Origin: Oscillospiraceae bacterium
Lineage (GTDB): Bacteria; Bacillota; Clostridia; Oscillospirales; Oscillospiraceae
Direction: 5' to 3'
DNA length: 59,797 bases
Assembly (NCBI GenBank): GCA_902795045.1
Contig: CADBJU010000009.1
Coordinates: forward strand, 1-59,797
Shown here: piece after piece, positions 14,189 to 25,346 of the stretch
How the letters are laid out: each line of letters opens with the position of its first letter
Position numbering within the stretch: the first letter of the stretch is position 1
Made by a program: the position numbers and the translations under genes
The notes under the pieces: generated by a model
Told to the model about the DNA's origin: nothing
Databases searched by the model: none
What the model saw: the letters and a program-made list of their open reading frames with translations, nothing else

Positions 14189-15571
14189 TTGACCCTGGAC
14201 GAATATGTGGAGAGCATCAAGGAAAAGCGCATCGCGGTGCTCGGCATCGGCGTGAGCAATGTGCCGCTTATCGAGCTTTTGTGCGCCCACGGCTGTGACG
14301 TGACGGCCTGCGATATGCGCACGCGCGAGCAGATGGAGGGCGAGGCGGAGCGTCTCGAAGCCCTCGGCGCGAAGCTCAAGCTGGGGCCGGATTATCTGGA
14401 GGGACTCGATCACGACATCCTGTTCCGGACGCCGGGGCTCATGCCTTTTGAGGCGCATCTGGAGGCGGCCAAGGCGCGCGGCAGCGTGCTCACCTCGGAG
14501 ATGGAGGTGTTCCTCGCCCTCTGCCCCTGTAAAGTGATCGCCATCACCGGCAGCGACGGCAAGACCACGACCTCGACCATCATCTCCGAGTTATTAAAAG
14601 CGTCCGGTTACCGCGTGCACCTCGGCGGCAACATCGGCAATCCTCTCCTGTGCGAGATCCCGGACATGCGGCCCGATGATATCGTCGTCCTCGAACTCAG
14701 CTCCTTCCAGCTTCACAGTATGCACTGCTGCCCGGATATCGCGGTGATCACGAATCTCACACCGAACCACCTGGATAAACATAAGGATTTTCAGGACTAC
14801 ATCGACGCAAAGCGCGAAATCCTCATCAACCAGACACCTGACTGCCGCCTGATCCTGAACGCGGACGACGCGCACACGCCCTATTACGCGAGCTTTGCCA
14901 AAGCGCGCATCACGCACTTTTCCGACAGGCAGAGAGTTTCCGAGGGCGCGTATCTCAGGGAAGGCGTTTTGACAAGAGTCAGCGGGGGAGAGGAACGGCC
15001 CGTTTTGCCGAAATCCGAGATCCGCATTCCCGGCGAACATAACGTGCTCAACTATCTGACAGCCTTTGCCGTGACGGAGGGACTTGTCCCGGACGAGATC
15101 TGCGCAAGGATCGCGCGGGAGTTTGCCGGGGTCGAACACCGGCTTGAGATCGTGCGCACGCTGCACGGTGTGACCTATATCAACGACTCCATCGGCTCAA
15201 GCCCCACGCGCACCATCGCGGGCCTGCGGGCCATGCGGGTAAAGCCCATCGTCATTGCGGGCGGCTACGACAAGCATATCCCCTTTGACGAGCTGGGCGA
15301 CGCCCTGTGCGAGTACGCCAAGGCCGTCTTCCTCACCGGCGACACGGCGGAGAAGATACGCGCCGCGATCGTGTCATCGGAGCGCTATGCCGAAAGCGGT
15401 ATCACCATCGAGATGGACCCGGACTTCAAGACCGCGGTCCTCGCCGCCTCGAACGCGGCGGGGGAAGGGGACACCGTGCTCTTTTCCCCGGCCTGCGCCT
15501 CCTTCGATCATTTCAAAAACTTTGCCGAACGCGGCAGATACTATAAATCCATTATCATGGAGCTGGAATAA
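14189..15571 (+). CDS. murD: UDP-N-acetylmuramoyl-L-alanine:D-glutamate ligase
   Basis: The cytoplasmic ligase that adds D-glutamate to UDP-MurNAc-L-Ala, a committed step of peptidoglycan precursor synthesis. The 460-residue protein has the N-terminal UDP-binding Rossmann domain (VLGIGVSN), the ATP loop GSDGKTT at about 121-127, the Mur ligase signatures LELSSFQL and ITNLTPNHLDKH, and the C-terminal domain with FAGVEHRLEIV and NDSIGSSPT. The TTG at 14189 is chosen since GAGGTGA lies 6-12 bases upstream; a GTG at 14180 falls inside that site. It is followed by the PLP-enzyme gene within 12 bases. Confidence 0.92.
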   Translation: MTLDEYVESIKEKRIAVLGIGVSNVPLIELLCAHGCDVTACDMRTREQMEGEAERLEALGAKLKLGPDYLEGLDHDILFRTPGLMPFEAHLEAAKARGSVLTSEMEVFLALCPCKVIAITGSDGKTTTSTIISELLKASGYRVHLGGNIGNPLLCEIPDMRPDDIVVLELSSFQLHSMHCCPDIAVITNLTPNHLDKHKDFQDYIDAKREILINQTPDCRLILNADDAHTPYYASFAKARITHFSDRQRVSEGAYLREGVLTRVSGGEERPVLPKSEIRIPGEHNVLNYLTAFAVTEGLVPDEICARIAREFAGVEHRLEIVRTLHGVTYINDSIGSSPTRTIAGLRAMRVKPIVIAGGYDKHIPFDELGDALCEYAKAVFLTGDTAEKIRAAIVSSERYAESGITIEMDPDFKTAVLAASNAAGEGDTVLFSPACASFDHFKNFAERGRYYKSIIMELE

Positions 15572-15582
15572 ACGGAGTAAAC

Positions 15583-16830
15583 ATGAAGATTTCAGACATC
15601 AAACCCGAAGTATACGACATGGCGGAACGCGCGGAGGCAAAGCTGAGCGCGCGCTTTCAGGAGATCGACGCGGTCGCGCGGGAGAATACCCGCAAGGTCA
15701 TGGAAGCCTTTCAGGACCACCGCGTCTCGGACGCCTGCTTTGCCGGGACCACCGGCTACGGCTATGACGATCTGGGCCGCGAGACCCTGGATAAAATCTA
15801 TGCCGACGTGTTCGGCACCGAGGCGGCGCTTGTGCGCATCCAGTTTGTCAACGGCACCCACGCTCTGACCGCCGCCATGTTTGCCCTGGCAAAGCCGGGA
15901 CAGAAGATCCTCGCCGTCACCGGCACGCCCTACGACACCCTGCGCACCGCCATCGGCATCTCCGGCGACAGCTTCGGCTCCCTCAAATTCTACGGCATCG
16001 GCTACGGCCAGGTGGAGCTTGCCCCCGACGGCGGGCCCGACTATGCAGCCATCGCCGAGGCCGTCAAGGACGAGAACGTGGCGGGCGTCATGATCCAGCG
16101 CTCCCGCGGCTACGAGGACCGCAAGAGCCTGACGGTGCGGGAGATCGGCAAAATCGTCGAGACCGTCAAAGCCGTGAACCCCGCTGTCTATGTCATGGTC
16201 GATAACTGCTACGGCGAGTTTACCGATACCGTCGAGCCCGGCAACGTGGGCGCGGACCTCATGGTGGGCTCCCTCATCAAAAACCCCGGCGGCGGCATCG
16301 CCCCGACGGGGGCCTATATCGCGGGGAAGGCCGAGCTTGTGGAGCGCGCCGCCATGCGCCTGACCACCCCCGGCATCGGGGGCGAGTGCGGCTCCAGCCT
16401 CGGCAACAACCGCCTGCTGTTCCAGGGCCTGTTCATGGCACCCCATGTGGTGGCACAGGCCCTCAAGACCGCCTGCTTCTGCGCGGCGATGATGGAGGAG
16501 CTGGGGATCGAAAGCTCTCCGTCCGCACTTGAGCCGCGCTCCGATATCATCCAGATGGTGAAGCTCGGTTCCCCCGAGAACATGAAGCGCTTCTGCCTCG
16601 GCATTCAGGCTGGCGCGCCGGTGGACTCCTATGTCACGCCCGAGCCCTGGGCCATGCCCGGCTATGACTGCCCGGTCATCATGGCGGCGGGCTCCTTCAT
16701 CCAGGGCTCGTCTATCGAGCTGTCTGCCGACGGCCCTATCCGTGAGCCGTACATCGTCTACATGCAGGGCGGCCTGACCTATGAATCCGGCAGGCTCGGC
16801 ATCATGATGGCGGTCAGCGCAATGCTTTAA
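15583..16830 (+). CDS. ynbB: Methionine gamma-lyase family PLP protein (YnbB-like)
   Basis: A 415-residue PLP-dependent protein of the methionine gamma-lyase/aluminium-resistance family (YnbB). Recognised segments are GTTGYGYDDLGRETLD, RIQFVNGTHALTAAMFAL, and VDNCYGEFTDTVEPG. The likely PLP lysine lies in GSLIKNPGGGIAPTGAYI. Family members are predicted carbon-sulfur lyases but the physiological reaction is not settled. It follows murD by 12 bases with a weak GGAG site and may be cotranscribed. A repeat B copy lies just downstream, so it is probably the last gene of the transcript. Confidence 0.85.
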   Translation: MKISDIKPEVYDMAERAEAKLSARFQEIDAVARENTRKVMEAFQDHRVSDACFAGTTGYGYDDLGRETLDKIYADVFGTEAALVRIQFVNGTHALTAAMFALAKPGQKILAVTGTPYDTLRTAIGISGDSFGSLKFYGIGYGQVELAPDGGPDYAAIAEAVKDENVAGVMIQRSRGYEDRKSLTVREIGKIVETVKAVNPAVYVMVDNCYGEFTDTVEPGNVGADLMVGSLIKNPGGGIAPTGAYIAGKAELVERAAMRLTTPGIGGECGSSLGNNRLLFQGLFMAPHVVAQALKTACFCAAMMEELGIESSPSALEPRSDIIQMVKLGSPENMKRFCLGIQAGAPVDSYVTPEPWAMPGYDCPVIMAAGSFIQGSSIELSADGPIREPYIVYMQGGLTYESGRLGIMMAVSAML

Positions 16831-16857
16831 TCGTTTGTAACTATTCAGTCCACCCCT

Positions 16858-16987
16858 GTCATTCCGAGCCAGTGTCGCAACACTGGCGTGGGAATCCGTC
16901 TCTCCTTTGTACAAGCGAAACAATAAAACAGCGATAAAGAGATGCGGATTGCCACACCAGTGACATCGGTCACTGGTTCGCAATGAC
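16858..16987. repeat. Repeat B, copy 2
   Basis: GTCATTCCGAGCCAGTGTCG to CACTGGTTCGCAATGAC, inverted arms. Its left flank GTAACTATTCAGTC (from 16837) is the exact inverse of the right flank of copy 3 (GACTGAATAGTTAC), showing the full element is longer. Downstream to 17100 lie two more hairpins (TTTTTCGCC/GGCGAAAAA and AGAGGGG/CCCCTCT) and no gene. Confidence 0.8.
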
Positions 16988-17137
16988 ACAGAACGGATGT
17001 TTTCGCCATTGAATAAGGCCAAGTTGAATTGTTTTTCGCCTTGCGAGGCGAAAAATCAGAGGGGAGGCCCCTCTGAACTCCCCGAAGGCAAGCCGTAAAA
17101 TGGGGCTGCATATACTGGGTGTATGGGGGTGATACCC

Positions 17138-19797
<2,660 letters not shown>

Positions 19798-19860
19798 CAG
19801 GAAAATAAACAAAAAGCAGTGTAAATAATCCCTTCATGGAGATTCTATAATATCAACACC

Positions 19861-20011
19861 GTAGGGGCCGACGCCCACGGCGGCCCGCGCGGTATAGACT
19901 CGAATATTGTAAACAGCCCCGGGCGAAAACGTATGATGCTGCGTGTTCGCCCGGGGCAAATTCATATTTTTGACTTTTCTCTGCCGGGCCGCCGGGGGCG
20001 TCGGCCCCTAC
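19861..20011. repeat. Repeat A, copy 3
   Basis: GTAGGGGCCGACGCC (19861) and its inverse ending at 20011, arms about 27 bases with one mismatch. The inner stem is CCCCGGGCGAAAACG with its complement around GTTCGCCCGGGG. It fills the 288-base gap between the convergent ligA and guaB; nothing else is seen there. Confidence 0.85.
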
Positions 20012-20085
20012 AGTAATACGTAATATTTCGTAAAAAACAGGGCTATAGCGTTATATTGCTACAGTCCCGTTTTTGCATACGCTGT

Positions 20086-21594
20086 TTACTTGATGGACGG
20101 GGAGGTGTCCTTCTGAATGACATCGTGGGCGCCGCCCTCGACGATGGAGGTGGGGGAGACCAGCGTCAGCACGGCCTTCTCCTGCAGTTCGGGGATGCTC
20201 ATGGCGCCGCAGTTGCACATGGCGTGGCGCACCTTGCTGAGCGTGAGGGCCACGTTATCCTTGAGGGAGCCCGCGTAGGGAACATAGGAGTCCACGCCCT
20301 CCTCGAAGCTGAGCTTCTTGTCGCCGCCCATGTCGTAGCGCTGCCAGTTGCGGGCACGGGCCGAGCCTTCGCCCCAGTACTCCTTGTAGTAGGTGCCGCC
20401 GATGTTGACCTTGTTGGTGGGGCTTTCGTCGAAGCGGGCAAAGTAGCGGCCCAGCATCACAAAGTCCGCGCCCATGGCGAGGGCCAGCGTGATATGGTGG
20501 TCATAGACGATGCCGCCGTCGGAGCAGACGGGGATGTAAATGCCGGTTTCCTTGAAGTATCTGTCGCGCTCCTCGCAGACCTCGATGACGGCAGTGGCCT
20601 GTCCGCGGCCGATACCCTTGGTCTCGCGGGTGATGCAGATGGAGCCGCCGCCGATGCCGACCTTGATGAAGTCGGCCCCGCACTCGGCCAGGAAGCGGAA
20701 GCCCGCGGCGTCGACCACGTTGCCCGCGCCGACCTTGACCTTGTCGCCGTAGTGCTCGCGGATCCAGCCGAGGGTGAAGCGCTGCCAGTCGGTGTGGCCC
20801 TCGGAGGAGTCGATGCACAGCACATCCGCGCCCGCCTCCAGCAGAGCGGGGACGCGCTGCTCATAGTCGCGCGTGTTGATGCCCGCGCCGACGATGTAGC
20901 GCTTGTGGGCGTCCAGCAGCTCATTGGGGTTCTGCTTGTGGCTCTCGTAGTCCTTGCGGAAGACAAAGTAGCACAGGCGGCCGTTTTCGTCGATGATGGG
21001 CAGGGAGTTGAGCTTGTGCTCCCAGATGATGTCGTTTGCCTCCTTGAGCGTGGTGCCCTCGCGGGCCCAGACCAGCTTGTCAAAGGGGGTCATGAACTCC
21101 GAGACCTTCGTCTCCGGGCCCATGCGGCTGACGCGGTAATCGCGGCTCGTGACGACGCCGACAAGCTTTCCGTCGGCGGTGCCGTCCTCGGTGACGGCGA
21201 TGGTGGAGTGACCGGTCTCCTCCTTGAGGCACAGCACATCCCGGAGGGTGTGATCAGGGCAGAGGTTTGAATCGCTCTTGACAAAGCCTGCCTTGTAGGT
21301 CTTGGCGCGCTTGACCATGGCGGCCTCATCCTCGATGCTCTGGGAGCCGTAGATGAAGCTCACGCCGCCCTCGACGGCGAGGGCCACCGCCATGCGGTCG
21401 CCGGAGACGGACTGCATGATCGCCGATACCATGGGGATGTTCATGGTGATGGGGGACTCCTCCTGCCCCTTGCGGAACTTGACAAGCGGGGTCTTGAGGG
21501 ACACCTTTTCCGAACGGCAGGTGATGGGCGTGTAGCCGGGGATCAGAAGGTACTCGTTGAAAGTGTGGCAGGGTTCGTTGATGATTCTGGCCAT
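20086..21594 (-). CDS. guaB: IMP dehydrogenase
   Basis: It oxidises IMP to XMP with NAD, the first committed step to GMP. The 502-residue protein has the (beta/alpha)8 core interrupted by two CBS domains (about 108-225). The catalytic cysteine is Cys320 in GGGSICITR, and the IMP-phosphate loop is [20 protein letters not shown]. The flap is unusual ([25 protein letters not shown]) compared with the common GxKxYRGMGS form, and KGIGRGQ follows the catalytic loop, so it belongs to a divergent bacterial subgroup. An AAAGGAT-type site precedes the ATG. It lies 28 bases after the C_GCAxxG_C_C gene, probably in one operon. Confidence 0.92.
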   Translation of the reverse strand: MARIINEPCHTFNEYLLIPGYTPITCRSEKVSLKTPLVKFRKGQEESPITMNIPMVSAIMQSVSGDRMAVALAVEGGVSFIYGSQSIEDEAAMVKRAKTYKAGFVKSDSNLCPDHTLRDVLCLKEETGHSTIAVTEDGTADGKLVGVVTSRDYRVSRMGPETKVSEFMTPFDKLVWAREGTTLKEANDIIWEHKLNSLPIIDENGRLCYFVFRKDYESHKQNPNELLDAHKRYIVGAGINTRDYEQRVPALLEAGADVLCIDSSEGHTDWQRFTLGWIREHYGDKVKVGAGNVVDAAGFRFLAECGADFIKVGIGGGSICITRETKGIGRGQATAVIEVCEERDRYFKETGIYIPVCSDGGIVYDHHITLALAMGADFVMLGRYFARFDESPTNKVNIGGTYYKEYWGEGSARARNWQRYDMGGDKKLSFEEGVDSYVPYAGSLKDNVALTLSKVRHAMCNCGAMSIPELQEKAVLTLVSPTSIVEGGAHDVIQKDTSPSIK

Positions 21595-21622
21595 GATCTC
21601 TATCCTTTCTTAAATAAAATAC

Positions 21623-22009
21623 TCAGTCAATACCGACGATTTCGCCGTAGGCGCGGATAGCGTTTCGCACGCAGTCGGGGCAGGAGCAGAGCACCGTGCC
21701 GGTGTCGCGGCCCTTGAGGTCCTTGCAGAGAACGGCGCCGCAGCGCTCGCGGAAGTTTTCGGAGATCTGTCTGGTGTAAGGCGTGGAGCTCTTCTGCCTG
21801 AGCTTGAAGCCCGCCGCCATGCCCGCGCCGACCAGCGCGCCGCAGGTGCCCTCCATATTGCCCATGCCGGAGCCGAAGCCGGAGCCGAGCTGCATGAGCT
21901 GCTCTTCGCTTAGACCCGTCTGGTCCGCCAGCGCCAGCAGCGCCGCCTGGCAGCAGTTGCATTTTTTCTTGAGCTCGGCGCCGAGCTCGGCGCGTTCGTC
22001 GATCGTCAT
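21623..22009 (-). CDS. C_GCAxxG_C_C family redox-active protein
   Basis: A 128-residue cysteine-rich protein. The family motif appears as CNCCQAALLALAD at the N-terminus, then EGTCGALVGAGMAAG, and a C-terminal set CGAVLCKDL and CSCPDC. Such proteins are predicted to bind a metal or act as thiol redox factors, often beside oxidoreductases, but have no proven role. The ATG at 22009 is selected because GGAGG lies 8 bases upstream, while the longer reading from 22057 crosses the promoter -10. First gene of the probable guaB operon; the pairing with guaB is unexplained. Confidence 0.82.
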   Translation of the reverse strand: MTIDERAELGAELKKKCNCCQAALLALADQTGLSEEQLMQLGSGFGSGMGNMEGTCGALVGAGMAAGFKLRQKSSTPYTRQISENFRERCGAVLCKDLKGRDTGTVLCSCPDCVRNAIRAYGEIVGID

Positions 22010-22036
22010 GTCCTTACCTCCGAAATTATTTTTCCC

Positions 22037-22064
22037 AGTATACCATGAGAAGGTCAAAAGTCAA
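22037..22064 (-). promoter_or_regulatory. Promoter of the C_GCAxxG_C_C-guaB operon
   Basis: On the minus strand TTGACT (22059-22064) and TATACT (22037-22042) with a 16-base spacer. Confidence 0.8.
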
Positions 22065-22242
22065 GGCGGGAGAACGCGAAAAACTGCAATTTGCGATTTT
22101 TTTAAAGCCGCGACTATATCGTCTGCGGCACATGTGCGCGATTGTCAAATTATTCAAGACGGTTTTTGCGCATATCGGACGCGATCCGGCAAAAGATAAG
22201 GTCGGGCGATGAGTCCCGAAATGAAGAAAAGGAGATGGAAAC

Positions 22243-22443
22243 ATGTCTACCAACACCAGCAATCACCTTGTCAATCCCGCGGCCCGTGAGGCTATGGATA
22301 AGTTCAAGATGGAAGCCGCCGCGGAAGTCGGCGTCAACCTGAAGAACGGTTATAACGGTGAGCTTACCAGCCGTCAGGCCGGTTCTGTCGGCGGCCAGAT
22401 GGTCAAAAAGATGATCGAGGCATACGAAAACGGCATGAAGTAA
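22243..22443 (+). CDS. Small acid-soluble spore protein, alpha/beta type
   Basis: A 66-residue SASP, which coats DNA in the forespore and protects it from UV and heat. Typical segments are AAREAMDKFKMEAAAEVGV, containing the germination protease cleavage region, then GYNGELTSRQAGSVGGQMVKKMIE, the DNA-binding part. It is direct evidence that the host forms spores. An AAAAGGAG site precedes the ATG. GCATAT at 22170-22175 could be a sigma-G -35 box, but the -10 match is poor. An intrinsic terminator follows. Confidence 0.93.
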   Translation: MSTNTSNHLVNPAAREAMDKFKMEAAAEVGVNLKNGYNGELTSRQAGSVGGQMVKKMIEAYENGMK

Positions 22444-22455
22444 TCACCGGCGCAT

Positions 22456-22487
22456 ATACGGAGCAGTGAAAGCTGCTCCGTATTTTT
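22456..22487 (+). terminator. Intrinsic terminator after the spore protein gene
   Basis: ATACGGAGCAG, loop TGAAAG, CTGCTCCGTAT, then TTTTG. Confidence 0.85.
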
Positions 22488-22539
22488 GCATGCTGCGCGG
22501 GTACGGAAAAGGAAGCCGTCTGTTTTCATGACAGTCTTC

Positions 22540-22568
22540 TTGACTTTCCGCGGCTGTACAATTATAAT
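22540..22568 (+). promoter_or_regulatory. Promoter of the cyclic-nucleotide-binding-domain pair
   Basis: TTGACT (22540-22545) and TATAAT (22563-22568) with a 17-base spacer. Confidence 0.88.
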
Positions 22569-22638
22569 ATAAAAAACATCCTGCGCATAACGGCACGCAG
22601 GGAAAAGCGTACAAGTTTGAAAAAACGGAGGGATTTCT

Positions 22639-23127
22639 ATGAATAACACCAAGGCGTATGATCGCGGCGCCATCATATTCCGGGAAGGCGATCCCGGCGA
22701 CTGCATGTACGAGCTGGAATCCGGCAGCGTCGGTGTTTATCATGATTACGGCGGACCGAAGGAAAAGCTGATCACCACCTTGTCCAACAGCGCAAGCGAC
22801 ATCAAGGTGTTCGGCGAGATGGGGCTTCTCGAGAATATGCCGCGCTCGGCGACGGTGGTCGTGATGGAAGACGACACCATTCTGACCTGTGTCTCCGGAG
22901 AGAGCTTTAACGACTATTTTGCGAAAAACCCCGCAAAGGTCCTGGATATTTTGCAGCAGATGTGCAATCGCCTGAGAAAGACCACAAACGATTATGTCGC
23001 TGCCTGCCGCACGGTATATGAAAACGTCGAGGCCGAGAACAAGGGCGAGAAAAAGAGCGAAACGCTGCTGGACAAGCTCAACAAGCTTTGCGAGTTCTAC
23101 ATCGGCTATAATCCGTATTACTTCTGA
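22639..23127 (+). CDS. Cyclic nucleotide-binding domain protein (first of a pair)
   Basis: A 162-residue protein that consists of one CAP/PKA-type cyclic-nucleotide-binding domain (about 8-120), with no helix-turn-helix or kinase attached. The phosphate-binding cassette is FGEMGLLENMPRSATVV, with the Glu and Arg that hold cyclic nucleotides. The N-terminal strand AIIFREGDPGDCMYELESGSVGVY is typical. A Lys/Glu-rich C-terminal helix follows. Such stand-alone domains may regulate partner proteins or act in envelope sensing; the ligand cannot be told. The next gene is a paralogue 18 bases downstream. Confidence 0.85.
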   Translation: MNNTKAYDRGAIIFREGDPGDCMYELESGSVGVYHDYGGPKEKLITTLSNSASDIKVFGEMGLLENMPRSATVVVMEDDTILTCVSGESFNDYFAKNPAKVLDILQQMCNRLRKTTNDYVAACRTVYENVEAENKGEKKSETLLDKLNKLCEFYIGYNPYYF

Positions 23128-23145
23128 GCGGAGGGAATGGAAGCT

Positions 23146-23580
23146 ATGAAAGAGATTACGTTCAACAAGGGTCAGATCGTCTTCTGCCAGGGCGAGAATG
23201 CCTCTGTTATGTATGACATTATCAGCGGCAAAATCGGCATCTATACGGATTATCAGACCGACAAGGAAAACAAGATCGCAGAGCTTGAGGCGGGCGAGGT
23301 GTTCGGTGAGATGGGCCTGATCGAATACTGGCCGCGCTCCGCCACCGCTGTGGCGCTGGAGGATGGGACCGTCCTGACCGAGCTCGGAGAAGAGGATTTG
23401 AAGGAATACCTCAAGGACAAGCCCGAGAAGCTTCTGACTGTCATGCGTCAGCTCAGCCGCCGCATCCGTGAGACGACGCAAAACTATGTGAATGTCTGCC
23501 GCACCGTGAACGAGAACCGGCGCACGCAGGAGGAGCTCGATAAATACGCGGCGCTCTACACCACATATTGGATGAACTGA
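23146..23580 (+). CDS. Cyclic nucleotide-binding domain protein (second of a pair)
   Basis: A 144-residue paralogue of the preceding protein, with the cassette FGEMGLIEYWPRSATAVALE and the N-terminal GQIVFCQGENASVMYDIISGKIGIY. Like its neighbour it has no effector domain. A shared tail region, LRKTTNDYV in the first and RRIRETTQNYVNVCRTV in the second, suggests a tandem duplication and perhaps a heterodimer. The ATG at 23146 is preferred over 23137 because GGAGGG is only one base from the latter and 10 from the former. Confidence 0.83.
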   Translation: MKEITFNKGQIVFCQGENASVMYDIISGKIGIYTDYQTDKENKIAELEAGEVFGEMGLIEYWPRSATAVALEDGTVLTELGEEDLKEYLKDKPEKLLTVMRQLSRRIRETTQNYVNVCRTVNENRRTQEELDKYAALYTTYWMN

Positions 23581-23671
23581 GGCCGTACCGTATTCAATAT
23601 CGACCAAAACGCCGGGGAAGGCCGCAGGCTTGCCTCGGCGTTTGCGCGTACAATGCGGCGGGCGGAGCCGT

Positions 23672-23704
23672 GTGACGGTTTTGTGACGGTTTCCGTGCTA
23701 TAGT
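23672..23704 (+). promoter_or_regulatory. Response-regulator-type promoter, copy 1
   Basis: Two direct repeats GTGAC start at 23672 and 23683, 11 bases apart, and the -10 TATAGT starts at 23699. No -35 consensus is present. The same layout with identical distances occurs at 24336-24368. On the opposite strand it reads CCGTCACAAAACCGTCAC, close to the PhoB-type box CTGTCATAAAACTGTCAC. An OmpR-family activator is inferred. Confidence 0.6.
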
Positions 23705-23756
23705 GAATATGAGCATCCGAAAACCTGTCACGAAGAATGAAAAGGAGAGACATGAT

Positions 23757-24206
23757 ATGAGCGAAAAGAACAAAAAGGGCATGGCGGCGCTGGATGACGA
23801 TGCGCTGCAGTCGGTCGCCGGCGGCGTCGGCGAGGTCATGGTCACCGGCTCCGGCAGCTTTATGTCCAATACCGGCACGAGCCTGAACATCGTTGTCAAC
23901 TGGTACGCGGGTGTCGACAGCTACGGCAACCACGGCCTGATGGTGGTTGTGGGCGCAACCTCCGGCAACCTCATGGCGGGCTCCATTGCCAACAGTGTCG
24001 AGCTGAGCGTCAACGGCATGATGTATGCCTCAACCAACAACGCGGTCAATTACATGGGCGGCGGTATGACGACCAATACTCTCGCGACCTTTACCATCCC
24101 CAATGTATACGGGATGGTATCCATCAACGCCGTCTGGCACTTCAACGGCACCTACGGCGGCGTTCCCATCGGCAGCATCTATGCCAGCGGCACGGCCAGC
24201 GTGTAA
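23757..24206 (+). CDS. Double-glycine-leader secreted protein, bacteriocin-like
   Basis: A 149-residue protein with a leader typical of peptides exported by C39-peptidase ABC transporters: LDDDALQSVAGG at residues 12-23, with cleavage predicted after Gly23. The remaining ~126 residues have no cysteine and are rich in Gly, Ser, Thr, Asn, Val and Met. Alternating beta-type stretches (ASGTASV end, LNIVVNWYAGVDSYGNHGLM) suggest a secreted beta protein rather than a short bacteriocin. No transporter is adjacent; the nearest C39 exporter is in the RiPP cluster at 42.4-44.6 kb. AAAAGGAGAG precedes the ATG. Function unknown. Confidence 0.65.
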   Translation: MSEKNKKGMAALDDDALQSVAGGVGEVMVTGSGSFMSNTGTSLNIVVNWYAGVDSYGNHGLMVVVGATSGNLMAGSIANSVELSVNGMMYASTNNAVNYMGGGMTTNTLATFTIPNVYGMVSINAVWHFNGTYGGVPIGSIYASGTASV

Positions 24207-24230
24207 AAAATAAACAAAACACAGCAGAGA

Positions 24231-24266
24231 AAACAGCGGAAACAGAAATGTTTCCGTTGTTTTTTA
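24231..24266 (+). terminator. Terminator after the double-glycine-leader gene
   Basis: AACAGCGGAAAC, loop AGAAAT, GTTTCCGTTGTT, then TTTT. Confidence 0.82.
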
Positions 24267-24335
24267 CTCTTGACGATCGAGCCTCTGTTGGTATAAAATT
24301 CATTATTGAAATTATATATTACCATAAAAGACCGT

Positions 24336-24368
24336 GTGACAGATATGTGATAGATCAGCTGCTATGAT
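24336..24368 (+). promoter_or_regulatory. Response-regulator-type promoter, copy 2
   Basis: GTGAC at 24336 and GTGAT at 24347, period 11, then TATGAT at 24363-24368. The repeat-to--10 distance is 27 bases, as in copy 1 at 23672. On the opposite strand it reads CTATCACATATCTGTCAC, near a Pho-box sequence. Confidence 0.6.
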
Positions 24369-24407
24369 AGACGTGTTGATTGAAAGAACAACAGGAGGTC
24401 TTGAGAG

Positions 24408-24938
24408 ATGAGCGGCACGGAGGATTTACGGGCACGCCTGGTACCGGCGGTATGCACCCAGTGCGGTGCGGCGCTGGAGGTTGACCCGACGCAGGAGGCG
24501 GCAGTCTGCAAATACTGCAATACCCCCTTTATCGTAGATAAGGCAATCCAGAATTACAACATCAAAAACGCGAAGATCGAGCATGTGGACACCGTGAACA
24601 TCGACATGAAGGGCACCGCGGATTCCTTCTTCGGCTTTGTCGGCCAGCAGATGAGCGAGAGCAGGGAAGCGCGCCGCGAAGATCGCCGGGCGCAGCGGGC
24701 CGAGAGCCATGAGATGAACATGGCCTTTATGAAGATCTTCGGGTATATGATGATCGGCATGTTTGTTTTTGCCGTCATCGCCTTCATCGTGATGCAGTTC
24801 ACGGGAGGACCCCGGGAGGATGCACTGGCAGAGCCCGAGACGCAGATCGTGAGCACCGCAGCGCCGGAGAGCACCGGCTCGGATAACGGGACGGGCGGCT
24901 CCTTTACCTTTGAGTTCCATACAGGCAGCGGCAATTAA
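24408..24938 (+). CDS. Zinc-ribbon membrane protein
   Basis: A 176-residue protein of unknown function. An N-terminal zinc ribbon (CTQCG at 16-20 and CKYC near 34-37) precedes a linker with a charged Arg/Glu helix (ESREARREDRRAQRAESHE). Next is one membrane segment (about 106-128, IFGYMMIGMFVFAVIAFIVM) and a Ser/Thr/Gly-rich external tail. This layout resembles sensors or scaffolds that sit at the membrane. ACAGGAGG precedes the ATG. It shares its promoter architecture with the double-glycine-leader gene, so the two are likely made under the same condition. Confidence 0.7.
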   Translation: MSGTEDLRARLVPAVCTQCGAALEVDPTQEAAVCKYCNTPFIVDKAIQNYNIKNAKIEHVDTVNIDMKGTADSFFGFVGQQMSESREARREDRRAQRAESHEMNMAFMKIFGYMMIGMFVFAVIAFIVMQFTGGPREDALAEPETQIVSTAAPESTGSDNGTGGSFTFEFHTGSGN

Positions 24939-25013
24939 ATCGGTATTCCGGCCGGTTACCGGCTGAATATAAAAAGTTTGGGTTGACCAGACAATAATCG
25001 GAGGAAATAAAAA

Positions 25014-25259
25014 ATGAGCAAAACCATGATGAAGAGAATCATCTCCCTGGTGCTGACTGCGCTGCTGGTGTTCGCACTGGCCGGCTGCAAAGTGACAAGC
25101 TCCAGCTCTTCGACTTCGAGCGTTACCACCAGCACCACTGATGCCAACGGCACAACCACCACCCAGACCACGACCACCGAGGTCGGCTCCGACGGTGTCC
25201 ACACCGAGACCACTACCGAGACCACGAATGCCGACGGCACCGTGACAAAGGCTCCGTGA
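25014..25259 (+). CDS. Small Ser/Thr-rich lipoprotein
   Basis: An 81-residue predicted lipoprotein. The signal peptide ends LAGC, giving a lipidated Cys24. The mature part is almost entirely low complexity, made of Ser, Thr, Asp and Gly with repeated TTTE and DANG/DADG-like units, so it probably forms a flexible cell-surface spacer. GGAGG lies before the ATG. It is followed by an intrinsic terminator. No function can be named. Confidence 0.72.
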   Translation: MSKTMMKRIISLVLTALLVFALAGCKVTSSSSSTSSVTTSTTDANGTTTTQTTTTEVGSDGVHTETTTETTNADGTVTKAP

Positions 25260-25277
25260 TATCGTGAGATCAAGAAG

Positions 25278-25322
25278 CAGCATTACTGCGGCAGAACATT
25301 TTGTCGCAGCAATGCTGTTTTT
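25278..25322 (+). terminator. Terminator after the small lipoprotein gene
   Basis: AGCATT-ACTGCG pairs with CGCAGCAATGCT (two small bulges), followed by GTTTTT. Confidence 0.75.
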
Positions 25323-25346
25323 CATTTATGAAAGGAGGCAGAAAGA

